Origin: Anaerolineae bacterium
GTDB taxonomy: Bacteria; Chloroflexota; Anaerolineae; Aggregatilineales; Phototrophicaceae
Assembly (NCBI GenBank): GCA_017303635.1
Contig: JAFLCG010000005.1
Coordinates: 62,001 to 126,000, forward strand
Reading direction: 5' to 3'
Length of the DNA stretch: 64,000 nucleotides
How positions within the stretch are numbered: position 1 is the first letter of the stretch; each line of letters begins with the position of its first letter. Both the position numbers and the translations under genes were made by a program. The notes under the pieces were generated by a model that was not told the DNA's origin, did not search any database, and saw nothing but the letters and a program-made list of their open reading frames with translations. Of the stretch, positions 26,294-35,112 are shown piece after piece.

Positions 26294-27309
26294 GCGAAGC
26301 ACCATCTTTCCCTCTCGACGCGATCAGCCGGCACCTTATCCGCAACACGGCGGACGGTATCCTGATCGCTCACCAGGGCAAACTGCAACTCATTAACCCT
26401 GCAGCCGCCGCTATGCTGGGCGTGACGGTGGAATCGAGCATCGGCAAACAAATCGAGAGTATCTTCACACTCAATCCTGCCCTGCTCACCTTGTTCTCTC
26501 GCAGTGGCGACCAGACATTGGAAGTACGCCTGCCAAAGCGGCGCCTGGCGGTCGGCATCGGCCATACCTTGCCCGGCGGCGAGCGCATGGTCATCCTGCA
26601 GGATGTGACGGAAAAGAACGAACTCGAATCCCGGCGTGAATCACTCATTTCCACCATGCGGCATGACCTCAGGAACCCCATTTCAGCCATCAGCGGCTTT
26701 GCCGAACTGGTAGAGAAATTTGGCGACCTCAACGATCAACAGAAACGCTTCCTCACCCGCATTCGCCAGACCACCAGCAAACTCTATGATGTGATCGATA
26801 CACTGGTCGATCTAGCCTGGATCGAAGCCGGAATGCCCTTGGCGCATCAACCCATTGATCTGGTCATGCTGGTTGATAAGGCCGTCAGCCGGCTCCGCAC
26901 CCTGGCCTACGACCGGCGTGTCACCATGGCTGTGTCTGTCCAGAAGCCGATGCCCGCCGTTATGGGCGACCCCATGCGACTGGAAATGGTCATCTTCCAT
27001 TTATTGCAGAATGCCATCATTTACTCTGATGTCGACCAATCCATCGTCATTCACGCCTGGGGAGATATTCACGAGGCGTATGTCAGCGTAGCCGATCAGG
27101 GGATTGGCATCGATGATGATGAGCTCGAACTGGTCTTTGATCGCTTATACCGCTCCCGTGATGAACGGGTGCGCGAGCGTCCCGGTGGTGGCCTCGGCCT
27201 GACGATCGCCCGCACCATTGTTCAGCGGCACGGTGGCGACCTGTGGGCTTCCAGCAATCCCGGTCAGGGCAGTACCTTCACATTTGTGCTGCCTGCCGTT
27301 GAAGCCTGA
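26290..27309 (+). CDS. PAS-domain sensor histidine kinase
   Basis: 339 residues, no clear membrane helix. A PAS-like domain (about 15-110) leads to a HisKA dimerisation helix with the phosphoacceptor H125 in MRHDLRNPISAISGF. The HATPase domain follows, with the N-box LLQNAIIYS, G1 VADQGIGID and G2 PGGGLGLTIARTI. It should autophosphorylate in response to a cytoplasmic signal. No response regulator is adjacent; the nearest is at 36045. Its start overlaps the glycosidase stop (ATGA), so the two are translationally coupled, which may tie carbohydrate metabolism to the signal. Confidence 0.9.
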   Translation: MSEAPSFPLDAISRHLIRNTADGILIAHQGKLQLINPAAAAMLGVTVESSIGKQIESIFTLNPALLTLFSRSGDQTLEVRLPKRRLAVGIGHTLPGGERMVILQDVTEKNELESRRESLISTMRHDLRNPISAISGFAELVEKFGDLNDQQKRFLTRIRQTTSKLYDVIDTLVDLAWIEAGMPLAHQPIDLVMLVDKAVSRLRTLAYDRRVTMAVSVQKPMPAVMGDPMRLEMVIFHLLQNAIIYSDVDQSIVIHAWGDIHEAYVSVADQGIGIDDDELELVFDRLYRSRDERVRERPGGGLGLTIARTIVQRHGGDLWASSNPGQGSTFTFVLPAVEA

Positions 27310-27368
27310 TGTTCGCTTGGCGGCCTTTGCGTCTCTGCGGTTAGTTTTGTCTTTGGATTGGACTTCCC

Positions 27369-28274
27369 ATGCAAAAGGTCAGGATCACCCTGCCCGGCAC
27401 CATCACGTTCGGCCCAGCCCTGAACAGCCTGGCGCTAGCGATTGGTCTGCACACCACCGTCGAAATCAGCCACCGTTCGGATGATGCGCTGATCGTCGAA
27501 GCTTCTGGTGAAGGCTCCGGGCACTATGGCATCGGCCTGCGCCATCCCGTCGTGCTATCGATGATGCGTGTCTTCCAGAAGCAGGAACGCGCTCCACGTG
27601 GCGTCACTGTCCGCATTCAGAATGCCATCCCGGTCACGGACGGACTGGGCGCGGAGAATGCTTTCAACATCGCCGGGGTCATCGGAGCCAACAACCTGCT
27701 GGATACCAGCCACAATCGACTGCAAATGCTCGAACTGGCGGCCAGCCTGAGTCCGGCACCCTATCACACCGCTGCCAGCATCATCGGTGGATTGGTCACC
27801 AGCCTAACCGTCAATGGTCGCTTGCTGCATCGGCCCATCACCGTCCAGCCCTTGCAGGTCATCATCGTCCTGCCCGATCTGCCCCGCTATCCTGCCGAGG
27901 CCAACCTTATTCGACCGGATCGGATCTTGTTCAACGATGTAGCCTATAACCTCGACCGGGTGCCCTTGATGATTGAGGCCCTGCGAACAGGCGATCTCCC
28001 TCTGCTGGGTGATGTCTTGGATGACCGCCTGCGTCTCCCCATGCTCAAGCCGTTGTTGACTGGCTACGATCATGTGGCTGAAATGGCTCGGCGTGCCGGA
28101 GCCAGCGCCATCACCCTGTGTGGAGATGGACCTGCTATAGTCGCATTCGCACCGGATAACCATGCCGAGATCGCCAGTACGATGGTCACCGCCTTCGACA
28201 ACAGCGGCATCAAAGCCCGCTCCTGGGTCGTCCCCATCGACCGTCAGGGTGTCGTGATTAGCGTCATCGGCTGA
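27369..28274 (+). CDS. thrB: Homoserine kinase-like GHMP protein with divergent motifs
   Basis: 301 residues, the usual homoserine kinase length. Overall pattern and C-terminal half (EANLIRPDRILFNDVAYNLDR, LLGDVLDDRLRLPMLKPL) follow ThrB, which phosphorylates homoserine for threonine synthesis. All three GHMP motifs are changed. Motif 1 reads PGTITFGPALNSL where PATSANLGPGFDSLG is usual. Motif 2 reads GLGAENAF where GLGSSAA is usual. Motif 3 reads CGDGPAI where SGAGPTV is usual. Either this lineage has an unusual active site or the protein is no longer a kinase. It lies 59 bases after the kinase gene and may have its own promoter. Confidence 0.7.
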   Translation: MQKVRITLPGTITFGPALNSLALAIGLHTTVEISHRSDDALIVEASGEGSGHYGIGLRHPVVLSMMRVFQKQERAPRGVTVRIQNAIPVTDGLGAENAFNIAGVIGANNLLDTSHNRLQMLELAASLSPAPYHTAASIIGGLVTSLTVNGRLLHRPITVQPLQVIIVLPDLPRYPAEANLIRPDRILFNDVAYNLDRVPLMIEALRTGDLPLLGDVLDDRLRLPMLKPLLTGYDHVAEMARRAGASAITLCGDGPAIVAFAPDNHAEIASTMVTAFDNSGIKARSWVVPIDRQGVVISVIG

Positions 28275-28461
28275 GACTGAAGTTCGCAGTTCTCTGTTCA
28301 GAATCATGGTGACACCCAGGCGCTGAACACATTTGCGCAACTCATGCAATGTCCACCGCGTACTGTACTTGATTCTTGTTACTTACTTACTGTCTCCCAC
28401 TCCGGCTGAAAGCTGTTCGCTGACCGCTGAAAGCCAACAATCAAAAGGCGCGCTTATCACT

Positions 28462-30267
28462 ATGTTTCGTCGCAACCGCAGAGGCACACTCAACGCCTCA
28501 GACGTCCCCGATGTTCCCGACATCCCCATGAACTGGCGCCGGCTGATCGGTTATCTGGGGCCGTATAAGGCGCGGATGGCGCTGGCGATTCTGGCGCTTA
28601 TGCTGAGCGCAGCCCTGAATCTGGTGTTTCCATTCGTAATCGGTCAGGTGGTCAATAGTGTCCTGACCCAGCGAAATTTCGACCTGCTCAACCAGATCAC
28701 TATCGGCTTGCTGGTCGTCTTCGTCTTCCGCTCGATAACTTCCTTGATCGAAAACTACAACCTGAACTACATCGGCGAGCGTATTGTTGTTGACCTGCGC
28801 CAGCAACTCTACAACCACTTGCAAAAGCTCTCGCTCGGCTTCTTCGTCCAGCGCCGCGTCGGTGAACTCGTCAGCCGCATGTCCAGCGACGTGACCGCGC
28901 TACGCAGTGTATTGACCAACAACGTCAACGTCCTCATCCAGCAGAGCCTCACCATAGTTGGTTCTGTCGCCCTCATGTTGGCACTCAACTGGCGGCTCTC
29001 GCTGTTCATCCTCGTCCTGACGCCGATCATCATCGCCATCGCCGCCGCTTTTGGCTTTTGGCTCCAGCGCACCAGCACCCGCATTCAGGATGAACTAGCC
29101 AGTGCAACCGTCGTGAGTGAGGAAGTGTTGCAGAACATCCGCGAGGTCAAGAGCTTCGTCCGGGAAGACTATGAGATCAAGCGGTATCAGTCCGCTATCG
29201 GGCGAACGTTCGCGGCAGCGTTGCGTGTCCTGCGTATACGATCGGTCTTTGGCCCACTCATCGCCTTCCTCGGCTTTGGTGCACTATCGCTCATCCTGTG
29301 GTTCGGCGGGCGGGAAGTCATCGAAAATCGCCTTCTGGTAGGCGACCTGATCGCCTTCCTATTTCTGGGTGTTCAAGTCGCCGGGGCGCTGGGTTCATTC
29401 ATTGGGCTGTACAGCTCGGTGCAGGAAGCCATCGGCTCGACCAAGCGCGTCTTTCAGATTCTCGATACCGAACCGGATATTGCCGATTTGCCAGACGCAC
29501 AGGTGCTGACCCGTGCCGAAGGTCGTATCACCTTTGAAGGCGTTCACTTCAGCTATGACGAGCGCCAGGAAGTGCTTCACGATCTCTCGCTCGATATTGC
29601 ACCCGGCGAGATCGTGGCACTGGTCGGCCCCAGCGGCGCGGGCAAGAGTACGATCTTCAACCTGATTCCCCGCTTTTATGATCCAACCGAAGGTGCCGTC
29701 CGCGTCGATGGACATGATCTGCGTGAACTCACCCAGGCCAGCCTGCGCGAGCAAATCGGCATTGTCCCGCAAGAGACTCTGCTGTTCGGCGGCACCATCA
29801 AGGAAAACATTCGTTACGGCAAGCTGAACGCCACCGACGCCGAGTTGATCGACGCCGCCAAAGCCGCCAACGCCCATGATTTCATCATGGAACTACCCGA
29901 TCAATATGAGACGATCGTCGGTGAGCGCGGAATCCGCCTCAGTGGTGGGCAGCGTCAACGGGTTGCCATCGCCCGCGCCATCCTCAAGAATCCCCGCATC
30001 CTGCTGCTGGATGAAGCCACTTCCAGCCTCGATAGCGAAAGTGAGCATCTGGTACAGGAAGCCCTGGCCCGCCTGATGCAAAACCGCACCACCGTCATCA
30101 TCGCCCATCGCCTCAGCACCATCAAAGTGGCGGATCGCATCGTCGTCTTGGATAAAGGTAATCTGATTGAACTGGGCACCCATGAAGAACTTATGGCGCT
30201 GGACGGTCTCTACGCTAAACTCTACTCCATGCAGTTCCGGGATGAACTACTGTCGGAAACTACCTGA
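28462..30267 (+). CDS. ABC exporter, MsbA/MDR type (fused membrane and ATPase domains)
   Basis: About 601 residues from the ATG at 28462; the frame opens 43 codons earlier in a stretch that looks noncoding. Six transmembrane helices lie between residues 25 and 310, followed by one nucleotide-binding domain. Visible motifs are Walker A GPSGAGKST, Q-loop VPQETLLF, signature LSGGQRQR, Walker B ILLLDEATSS and the switch histidine in IIAHRLST. As a half-transporter it should work as a homodimer exporting lipid, drug or peptide; the substrate cannot be read. Ribosome-binding site is weak (AAAGG, 14 bases away). Single gene. Confidence 0.92.
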   Translation: MFRRNRRGTLNASDVPDVPDIPMNWRRLIGYLGPYKARMALAILALMLSAALNLVFPFVIGQVVNSVLTQRNFDLLNQITIGLLVVFVFRSITSLIENYNLNYIGERIVVDLRQQLYNHLQKLSLGFFVQRRVGELVSRMSSDVTALRSVLTNNVNVLIQQSLTIVGSVALMLALNWRLSLFILVLTPIIIAIAAAFGFWLQRTSTRIQDELASATVVSEEVLQNIREVKSFVREDYEIKRYQSAIGRTFAAALRVLRIRSVFGPLIAFLGFGALSLILWFGGREVIENRLLVGDLIAFLFLGVQVAGALGSFIGLYSSVQEAIGSTKRVFQILDTEPDIADLPDAQVLTRAEGRITFEGVHFSYDERQEVLHDLSLDIAPGEIVALVGPSGAGKSTIFNLIPRFYDPTEGAVRVDGHDLRELTQASLREQIGIVPQETLLFGGTIKENIRYGKLNATDAELIDAAKAANAHDFIMELPDQYETIVGERGIRLSGGQRQRVAIARAILKNPRILLLDEATSSLDSESEHLVQEALARLMQNRTTVIIAHRLSTIKVADRIVVLDKGNLIELGTHEELMALDGLYAKLYSMQFRDELLSETT

Positions 30268-30317
30268 AGCTATTTCCCGTTTTCAGGGTCGGAAATGTCG
30301 TTTTCGACCTCCGAAAG

Positions 30318-30398
30318 CCCCTCTCCAGCGATGCGACCCCAACAGCCTGCTCCTTTCCCGTACTTAAGCATCGCGCCGGAGAGGGGTTTGGGGTGAGG
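30318..30398. repeat. Imperfect palindromic element, CCCTCTCC family
   Basis: CCCCTCTCC (30318-30326) and GCGATGC (30328-30334) pair with GCATCGC (30368-30374) and GGAGAGGGG (30378-30386). GTTTGGGGTGAGG follows. Read on the other strand, CCTCACCCCAAA-CCCCTCTCC matches the first half of the element at 17845-17885. It lies between the ABC exporter and epimerase genes and may end the exporter transcript, though there is no U-tract. Confidence 0.65.
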
Positions 30399-30474
30399 CC
30401 TCTGTCGCTGCAACACGCCTTTGACCGCCTTTAGCCAAAAACCTGCCATAAAAAGGGGCGGGGGAGTAAGGTAA

Positions 30475-31461
30475 GTGGATACGACCCAAACCATCTTTGT
30501 GACTGGCGGGACCGGATTCCTGGGCGGCGCACTGGTCAGACGCCTGAGCGATGACGGCTACCGGGTGCGCGTCCTGGCGCGTAACCCGGCACGGGCAGGT
30601 TACGTCCGTGATCTGCCCGGGGTGGAGATTATCCCCGGCGAGATGACCGAAGCGCGCTCCGTAATCAGCGCCCTGCGCGGTTGCGATCGGGTCTTTCACG
30701 TCGCTGCCGCGACCAATGGCAGTCTGGCCCATCAGCGCCATACCAATATTGAAGGAACGCGCTGTGTGGTCGCGGCTGCGGCAGCGCAGGGCATCCAGCG
30801 GTTTGTGCATGTGAGCACCGTCGCCGTCTACGGTTATTCGCGGCAGGGGATCATCACCGAAGCCGATCCAATGACACCGGGTGACGAACCCTACAGCACC
30901 ACCAAAGCCGAAGCTGAAAAAGTCGTCCAGCAGATAGCGGACGCGAACAGGATGCCCTACAGCATCATCCGCCCGGCGATGATCTACGGCCCACGTTCCG
31001 GCATGTGGACAGAGAAAGTCTTTCGCCTCGCCAGCCTCCGCCCTACCCCCTGGATTGGGGACGGGAGTGGCAGCGCCTACCCGATCTACGTTGATGATGT
31101 CGTTGATCTCATGTGCGTATTGGCGACACATCCAGCGGCGGTCGGGGAAACCTTCAACTGTGCGCCAGACCCCTCCCCTACTTGGAGAGATTATCTTGGT
31201 GGCTATGCGCGGTTGAAGGGGCATCAGGCATGGCTGGGGATTCCCTTTGGCCTGGTTTATCCGGCCGCCCGTCTCATCGCTGCCCTGGCACCCTCCCAGA
31301 CCGAGCTAAAAGAAGCCGCCCATGTCATCAACATGCTCCGGCAGTCCAAGACCCACAGCATGGCAAAAGCCCGGGATCAGCTCGGTTGGTCGCCACAGGT
31401 TGCTTTGGCCGATGGTATCGCCCGGTCAGCCATATGGTTACATGAAATCGGCAGACTATAG
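30475..31461 (+). CDS. NAD(P)-dependent epimerase/dehydratase (extended SDR)
   Basis: 328 residues. The Rossmann motif TGGTGFLG at residues 9-16, the segment DRVFHVAA, and the catalytic YSTTK (Tyr and Lys of YxxxK) identify an extended short-chain dehydrogenase. It would act on an NDP-sugar, sterol-like or dihydroflavonol-type ketone; the closest look is to nucleoside-diphosphate-sugar epimerases. The start is a GTG with GGGGGAG about 10 bases upstream. Single gene; its neighbours give no substrate hint. Confidence 0.88.
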   Translation: MDTTQTIFVTGGTGFLGGALVRRLSDDGYRVRVLARNPARAGYVRDLPGVEIIPGEMTEARSVISALRGCDRVFHVAAATNGSLAHQRHTNIEGTRCVVAAAAAQGIQRFVHVSTVAVYGYSRQGIITEADPMTPGDEPYSTTKAEAEKVVQQIADANRMPYSIIRPAMIYGPRSGMWTEKVFRLASLRPTPWIGDGSGSAYPIYVDDVVDLMCVLATHPAAVGETFNCAPDPSPTWRDYLGGYARLKGHQAWLGIPFGLVYPAARLIAALAPSQTELKEAAHVINMLRQSKTHSMAKARDQLGWSPQVALADGIARSAIWLHEIGRL

Positions 31462-31821
31462 GAAGCGAAATAGTTTCTCTAATCCGGAGCCGTTCATGAC
31501 TTCGGATTAAGGCGACAGCCGATCAATTCACTGCTCCATAAGCGTCAAGCATCTACGGAAAGAATCGAAACATATGTTCCGTTTTTGAACTCAACCTGTG
31601 CTATACTGACGCAATACGATTTCGTTCCATCGGCCTCACAAAAGACACAAATACACGTAACGCCGCCAATACGGCCACGCCAATGGCGGCAATCACGGGG
31701 GTAGCCACCAAAACTCCATGCCCAGCCATCGCCGCCGCCGCCGCAATAACACTTGGAGATGTCCCATTGTGGCTTTAACTCGGTGTCCAATCTGTCCATT
31801 ATGTCCAAAATGTAAAATGGT
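31462..31821. other. Intergenic region without a gene
   Basis: The 360 bases between the epimerase and methyltransferase genes hold no gene I can support. A minus-strand open frame of 119 codons (31545-31904) overlaps the methyltransferase start and is Cys/Gly-rich without a known pattern or ribosome-binding site. A TATACT -10-like word is present near 31600 and a GCC trinucleotide run near 31730. The 9-bp-period repeat at 31784-31819 is listed separately. Confidence 0.55.
31784..31819 (+). repeat. Four 9-bp TGTCCANNN units just before a start codon
   Basis: Units TGTCCAATC, TGTCCATTA, TGTCCAAAA and TGTAAAATG run head to tail at 31784-31819, ending two bases before the methyltransferase ATG at 31822, so they cover its ribosome-binding region. 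A related 9-bp-period tract lies at 54251-54295. Likely a slippage-prone or translation-affecting tract; function unknown. Confidence 0.6.
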
Positions 31822-32670
31822 ATGCAGATGACTGATTTGCTCATAATGCTTCTTGTGGGCGCTGGATTGGCGCTCCTCGGTGTCCTGGCCTGGTGGTTGC
31901 TCATTGCCAGCGAAGGAGTCTACCTCGGTCGGCGGATGGTTATCTGGCTCTATGACCTATTCGCCAACCGTTACGACCGGGTCAAAAACTACGTCCGGGA
32001 ATACGAAGAGCTGTTTCTGGCCGCACCCCTCATGCAGCGTGTCCAACCCCAACTTGACCCGCTCATCCTCGATGTCGCCACGGGCACCGGGCGGTTGCCA
32101 CTGGCCATGATGCGAAACCGCACCTTTGAGGGACGTGTCATCGGGGCAGACCTCAGCGGGGAAATGCTTCGGCAGGCTGTCCGCAACCTGTACGTATTCG
32201 AGGAACGTGTGGATTGGGTGCAGTGCCCGGCGGAACACCTCCCCTTCCCGGATAACACCTTTGATATCGTCACTTGTCTGGAAGCCCTGGAGTTCACCGT
32301 TAACCCGCAGGCGACCCTGCGCGAACTCATCCGGGTGCTCAGGCCGGGCGGATTGCTACTCATCTCCCAGCGGATCAACACCCGTTATATGCCCGGCAAG
32401 ACCTGGACAGCCGGTGAAGTCCTCGCACTGTTGGAACAAAACGGTATGGTCGAGGGCCAGGCCCAAATCTGGCAGACCGACTATCGCAAAGTCTGGGGAC
32501 GAAAAGCCGGGGAGTCACGGCCAGTCGGAACAAAAGCCCTCGCGGACATACTCCGCTGCCCGCGCTGTCAGCAGTCCAATCTCACGCGGCGCAGCGAAGG
32601 TTGGTTATGTGCGGGGTGTGGAGCCAAATATCACCTTCGTGCAGATGGTGTCCATCAAATCATGGTCTGA
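31822..32670 (+). CDS. Membrane-anchored SAM methyltransferase with C-terminal zinc ribbon
   Basis: 282 residues. An N-terminal transmembrane helix (LLIMLLVGAGLALLGVLAWWLLIA) precedes a class I methyltransferase core with motif I DVATGTGRLP, acidic DLSGEML and the post-motif DIVTCLEALEF. The C-terminal 40 residues form a zinc ribbon with CPRC near 247 and CAGC near 267, similar to Trm112-like or DUF-type ribbons in methyltransferases. A UbiE-like small-molecule or lipid substrate at the membrane is likely. The ribosome-binding site is occupied by the 9-bp repeat. It is upstream of argS but separated by 79 bases. Confidence 0.8.
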   Translation: MQMTDLLIMLLVGAGLALLGVLAWWLLIASEGVYLGRRMVIWLYDLFANRYDRVKNYVREYEELFLAAPLMQRVQPQLDPLILDVATGTGRLPLAMMRNRTFEGRVIGADLSGEMLRQAVRNLYVFEERVDWVQCPAEHLPFPDNTFDIVTCLEALEFTVNPQATLRELIRVLRPGGLLLISQRINTRYMPGKTWTAGEVLALLEQNGMVEGQAQIWQTDYRKVWGRKAGESRPVGTKALADILRCPRCQQSNLTRRSEGWLCAGCGAKYHLRADGVHQIMV

Positions 32671-32749
32671 TCTGCGTTCACAGGCGGCTTGTATCTGGTA
32701 GAATGTCCTCCTATAAAGTCCCATACCCCATTAAAGGACAAACTTTCCG

Positions 32750-34477
32750 GTGAAGCTGTTACCGCTTGAACATCGCGTGCTGATTGAAAAGGCTATTCAG
32801 GCCGCCCAGGCTGCCGGTGATCTGCCCGCGTTTGAAATGCCCACGATTGAAATCCGCCCACCTAAGCAGGCGGCACAGGGCGACTACGCCTGTGCAGTTG
32901 CCATGGCCCTGGCTAAACCCACTGGCAAAAACCCCTTGGATATTGCCAATGCCATTGCCAATCACATTCAGAAACCGGACTTCGTCAGCGCGGTCGAAGT
33001 CGTCAAGCCTGGTTTCATCAATTTCCGCCTCAATGAGTCCTGGCTGCAGCAGCAGGTTGAAGCCATCATCACCGAAGGCGACCGCGTCTTTCAACTAGAC
33101 ACCTTCAAAGGGAAACGCGCTCAAGTCGAGTTCGTCAGCGCCAACCCCACGGGTCCACTCCACGTCGGACGCAGTCGCGGGGCCATGGTCGGCGATACCA
33201 TCGCCCGGATTCTGGAAGCCGCCGGTTATACGGTCGAACGCGAGTACTACTTCAATAATGCGGGCGTTCAGATGACGAATCTGGGCAATAGCCTCAGAAT
33301 CCGTTATCTGGAGGCGCTGGGATTGCCCGTAGAGGTCCCTGCCAGTGACAACACGACCTTTTATCAGGGTGAGTATCTCAAAGACTTTGCCCGTGACCTG
33401 GTCGCCGAACAGGGCAACAGTCTGGTTGAAGCCGACTGGCAGCCCTTCAAGGAATATGCTGAAAAGCGCATGTTCGGCATCATCAAACAGACACTCGCCC
33501 GGGTCAATGTAAGCCACGATGTGTTCTTTAATGAGAACAGCCTCTATGACGACGGTTCGGTCACCCATACGGCGGAAGTCCTGGAAAAAGCAGGCTATAT
33601 CTATCGTTCTGCTGCATCCCAGAATCCCGGAGAAAACCAACCCGGCGAGCATGATGAGGAAAATGCCGGTAAAGGGGTAGCTACCTGGTTCCGCAGCACT
33701 GCCTTAGGGGACGCAAAAGATCGGGTTCTCATCAAGAGTGATGGCAACCCGACCTACTCCCTACCGGATATTGCCTACCACATCAATAAGCTCAACCGCG
33801 GTTTTGACCTGCTGGTCAACATCCTCGGTGCCGACCACAACGCCCAATACAAGGTCGTTCAATATGGTGTAGAAGCCCTCGGCTTTGATCCCTCCATCAT
33901 CCATGTCATCATCATCCAACTGGTGAAAATGGTGCGGAATGGGAAAGAGGTCAAAATGAGCACCCGGCGCGGCGATTACGATACGCTGGATGACCTCATT
34001 GACCAGACCAGCGCCGATGTCGTCCGCTACATGCTGCTCGCCCGCAGCCCGGATTCGCATCTCAACTTTGACCTCGATCTGGCAGTTAAGCAAAGTAACG
34101 AGAATCCGGTCTATTACATCCACAATGCCCATGTCCGCTGTGCGGGCATCGCCCGTGAAGCCGCTAAACAAGGCATCACGGATGACGGCGCTGACCTGGG
34201 TAAACTGGGCGCTGCGGAGTTGCGATTTTTGCGAAAGGCCTTGGAACTGGGCGATGTGATCGACAGTTCGGCGCATGAACTGGCACCTCATCGCATCGCC
34301 TTCTATGCCCACGAACTAGCGACGGTTTTCCACCCGATCTATGATGAAGTGCGTGCCTTGCAGCCCGATATAGATCCCGCTACGCAGAAAGCTCGCCTGC
34401 GGTTTTACCGGGCGGCACAAGTGATCTTCAAGCGCGTGTTAACCCTGATGGGCATGAGCGCGCCTGAACGGATGTAA
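32750..34477 (+). CDS. argS: Arginyl-tRNA synthetase
   Basis: 575 residues, a class I aminoacyl-tRNA synthetase. The N-terminal additional domain precedes the HIGH-type motif HVGR in FVSANPTGPLHVGRSRGAM (near residue 138). KMSTR near 402 corresponds to KMSKS, and the C-terminal DALR anticodon domain ends in LTLMGMSAPERM. It charges tRNA-Arg in the cytoplasm. The start is GTG with AAAGGA about 11 bases upstream. dcd follows after 24 bases, so the two form an operon that ends at the hairpin at 35071. Confidence 0.97.
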   Translation: MKLLPLEHRVLIEKAIQAAQAAGDLPAFEMPTIEIRPPKQAAQGDYACAVAMALAKPTGKNPLDIANAIANHIQKPDFVSAVEVVKPGFINFRLNESWLQQQVEAIITEGDRVFQLDTFKGKRAQVEFVSANPTGPLHVGRSRGAMVGDTIARILEAAGYTVEREYYFNNAGVQMTNLGNSLRIRYLEALGLPVEVPASDNTTFYQGEYLKDFARDLVAEQGNSLVEADWQPFKEYAEKRMFGIIKQTLARVNVSHDVFFNENSLYDDGSVTHTAEVLEKAGYIYRSAASQNPGENQPGEHDEENAGKGVATWFRSTALGDAKDRVLIKSDGNPTYSLPDIAYHINKLNRGFDLLVNILGADHNAQYKVVQYGVEALGFDPSIIHVIIIQLVKMVRNGKEVKMSTRRGDYDTLDDLIDQTSADVVRYMLLARSPDSHLNFDLDLAVKQSNENPVYYIHNAHVRCAGIAREAAKQGITDDGADLGKLGAAELRFLRKALELGDVIDSSAHELAPHRIAFYAHELATVFHPIYDEVRALQPDIDPATQKARLRFYRAAQVIFKRVLTLMGMSAPERM

Positions 34478-34501
34478 CCCCTACCCCAAGGAGCAAGACG
34501 G

Positions 34502-35056
34502 ATGGGACTGAAACCCGACCACTGGATCCGCAAGATGGCGCTTGAACACGGCATGATTGAGCCGTTTGTGGAAAAACAGGTGCGCGAAGGAGTCATCAGC
34601 TATGGCGTCTCCAGCTATGGCTATGACATGCGCGTGGCCGATGAGTTCAAAATCTTCACCAATGTCTATTCGGCAGTCGTTGATCCGAAAAACTTCTCTC
34701 CGGAGTCGTTTGTCGACTTTAAGGGCGATGTCTGTGTGATCCCGCCAAACTCGTTTGCGCTGGCCCGTTCGATGGAATACTTCCGTATTCCGCGCAGCGT
34801 ATTGACCGTCTGCGTTGGTAAATCGACCTACGCCCGCTGCGGTCTGATCGTGAACGTAACCCCCTTTGAGCCGTCATGGGAAGGCTACGTTACGCTGGAA
34901 ATCAGCAATACGACTCCCCTTCCTGCCAGGGTCTATGCCAATGAAGGACTGGCACAAGTCCTGTTCTTTGAAGCGGATGAGGAATGCGAAACTTCATACG
35001 CCGATAAGAAGGGTAAATACCAGGGACAGGTCGGGGTCACGCCTCCCCGCCTGTAA
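34502..35056 (+). CDS. dcd: dCTP deaminase
   Basis: 184 residues. Characteristic segments are the early [14 protein letters not shown], the substrate-loop [24 protein letters not shown] with the catalytic glutamate later in the fold, and the C-terminal [13 protein letters not shown]. The enzyme converts dCTP to dUTP for dTMP synthesis. AAGGAG lies eight bases before the ATG. Organised behind argS. It is the mono-functional form by length; bifunctional dCTP deaminase/dUTPase cannot be excluded by eye. Confidence 0.95.
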   Translation: MGLKPDHWIRKMALEHGMIEPFVEKQVREGVISYGVSSYGYDMRVADEFKIFTNVYSAVVDPKNFSPESFVDFKGDVCVIPPNSFALARSMEYFRIPRSVLTVCVGKSTYARCGLIVNVTPFEPSWEGYVTLEISNTTPLPARVYANEGLAQVLFFEADEECETSYADKKGKYQGQVGVTPPRL

Positions 35057-35070
35057 AGGCAATCTGCGGT

Positions 35071-35110
35071 ATCCTCTGTGGTCATCTCGTCGTGACCACA
35101 GAGGATTTTC
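35071..35110 (+). terminator. Terminator-like hairpin that hides the next gene's ribosome-binding site
   Basis: ATCCTCTGTGGTCA (35071-35084) pairs perfectly with TGACCACAGAGGAT (35093-35106) over an 8-base loop, followed by TTTTC. It is 14 bases after the dcd stop, so it should terminate argS-dcd. The right arm contains AGAGGA, the only good Shine-Dalgarno for the ATG at 35113, so readthrough transcripts would also be translationally blocked. Confidence 0.8.
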
Positions 35111-35112
35111 TG

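Noticed and set aside
28333..28461. 43-codon N-terminal extension of the ABC exporter
   Set aside because: Family length and the downstream ATG at 28462 fit better; the extension has noncoding-like composition.
31545..31904. 119-codon minus-strand open frame upstream of the methyltransferase
   Set aside because: Overlaps the methyltransferase start and the 9-bp repeat; Cys/Gly-rich, no family pattern.
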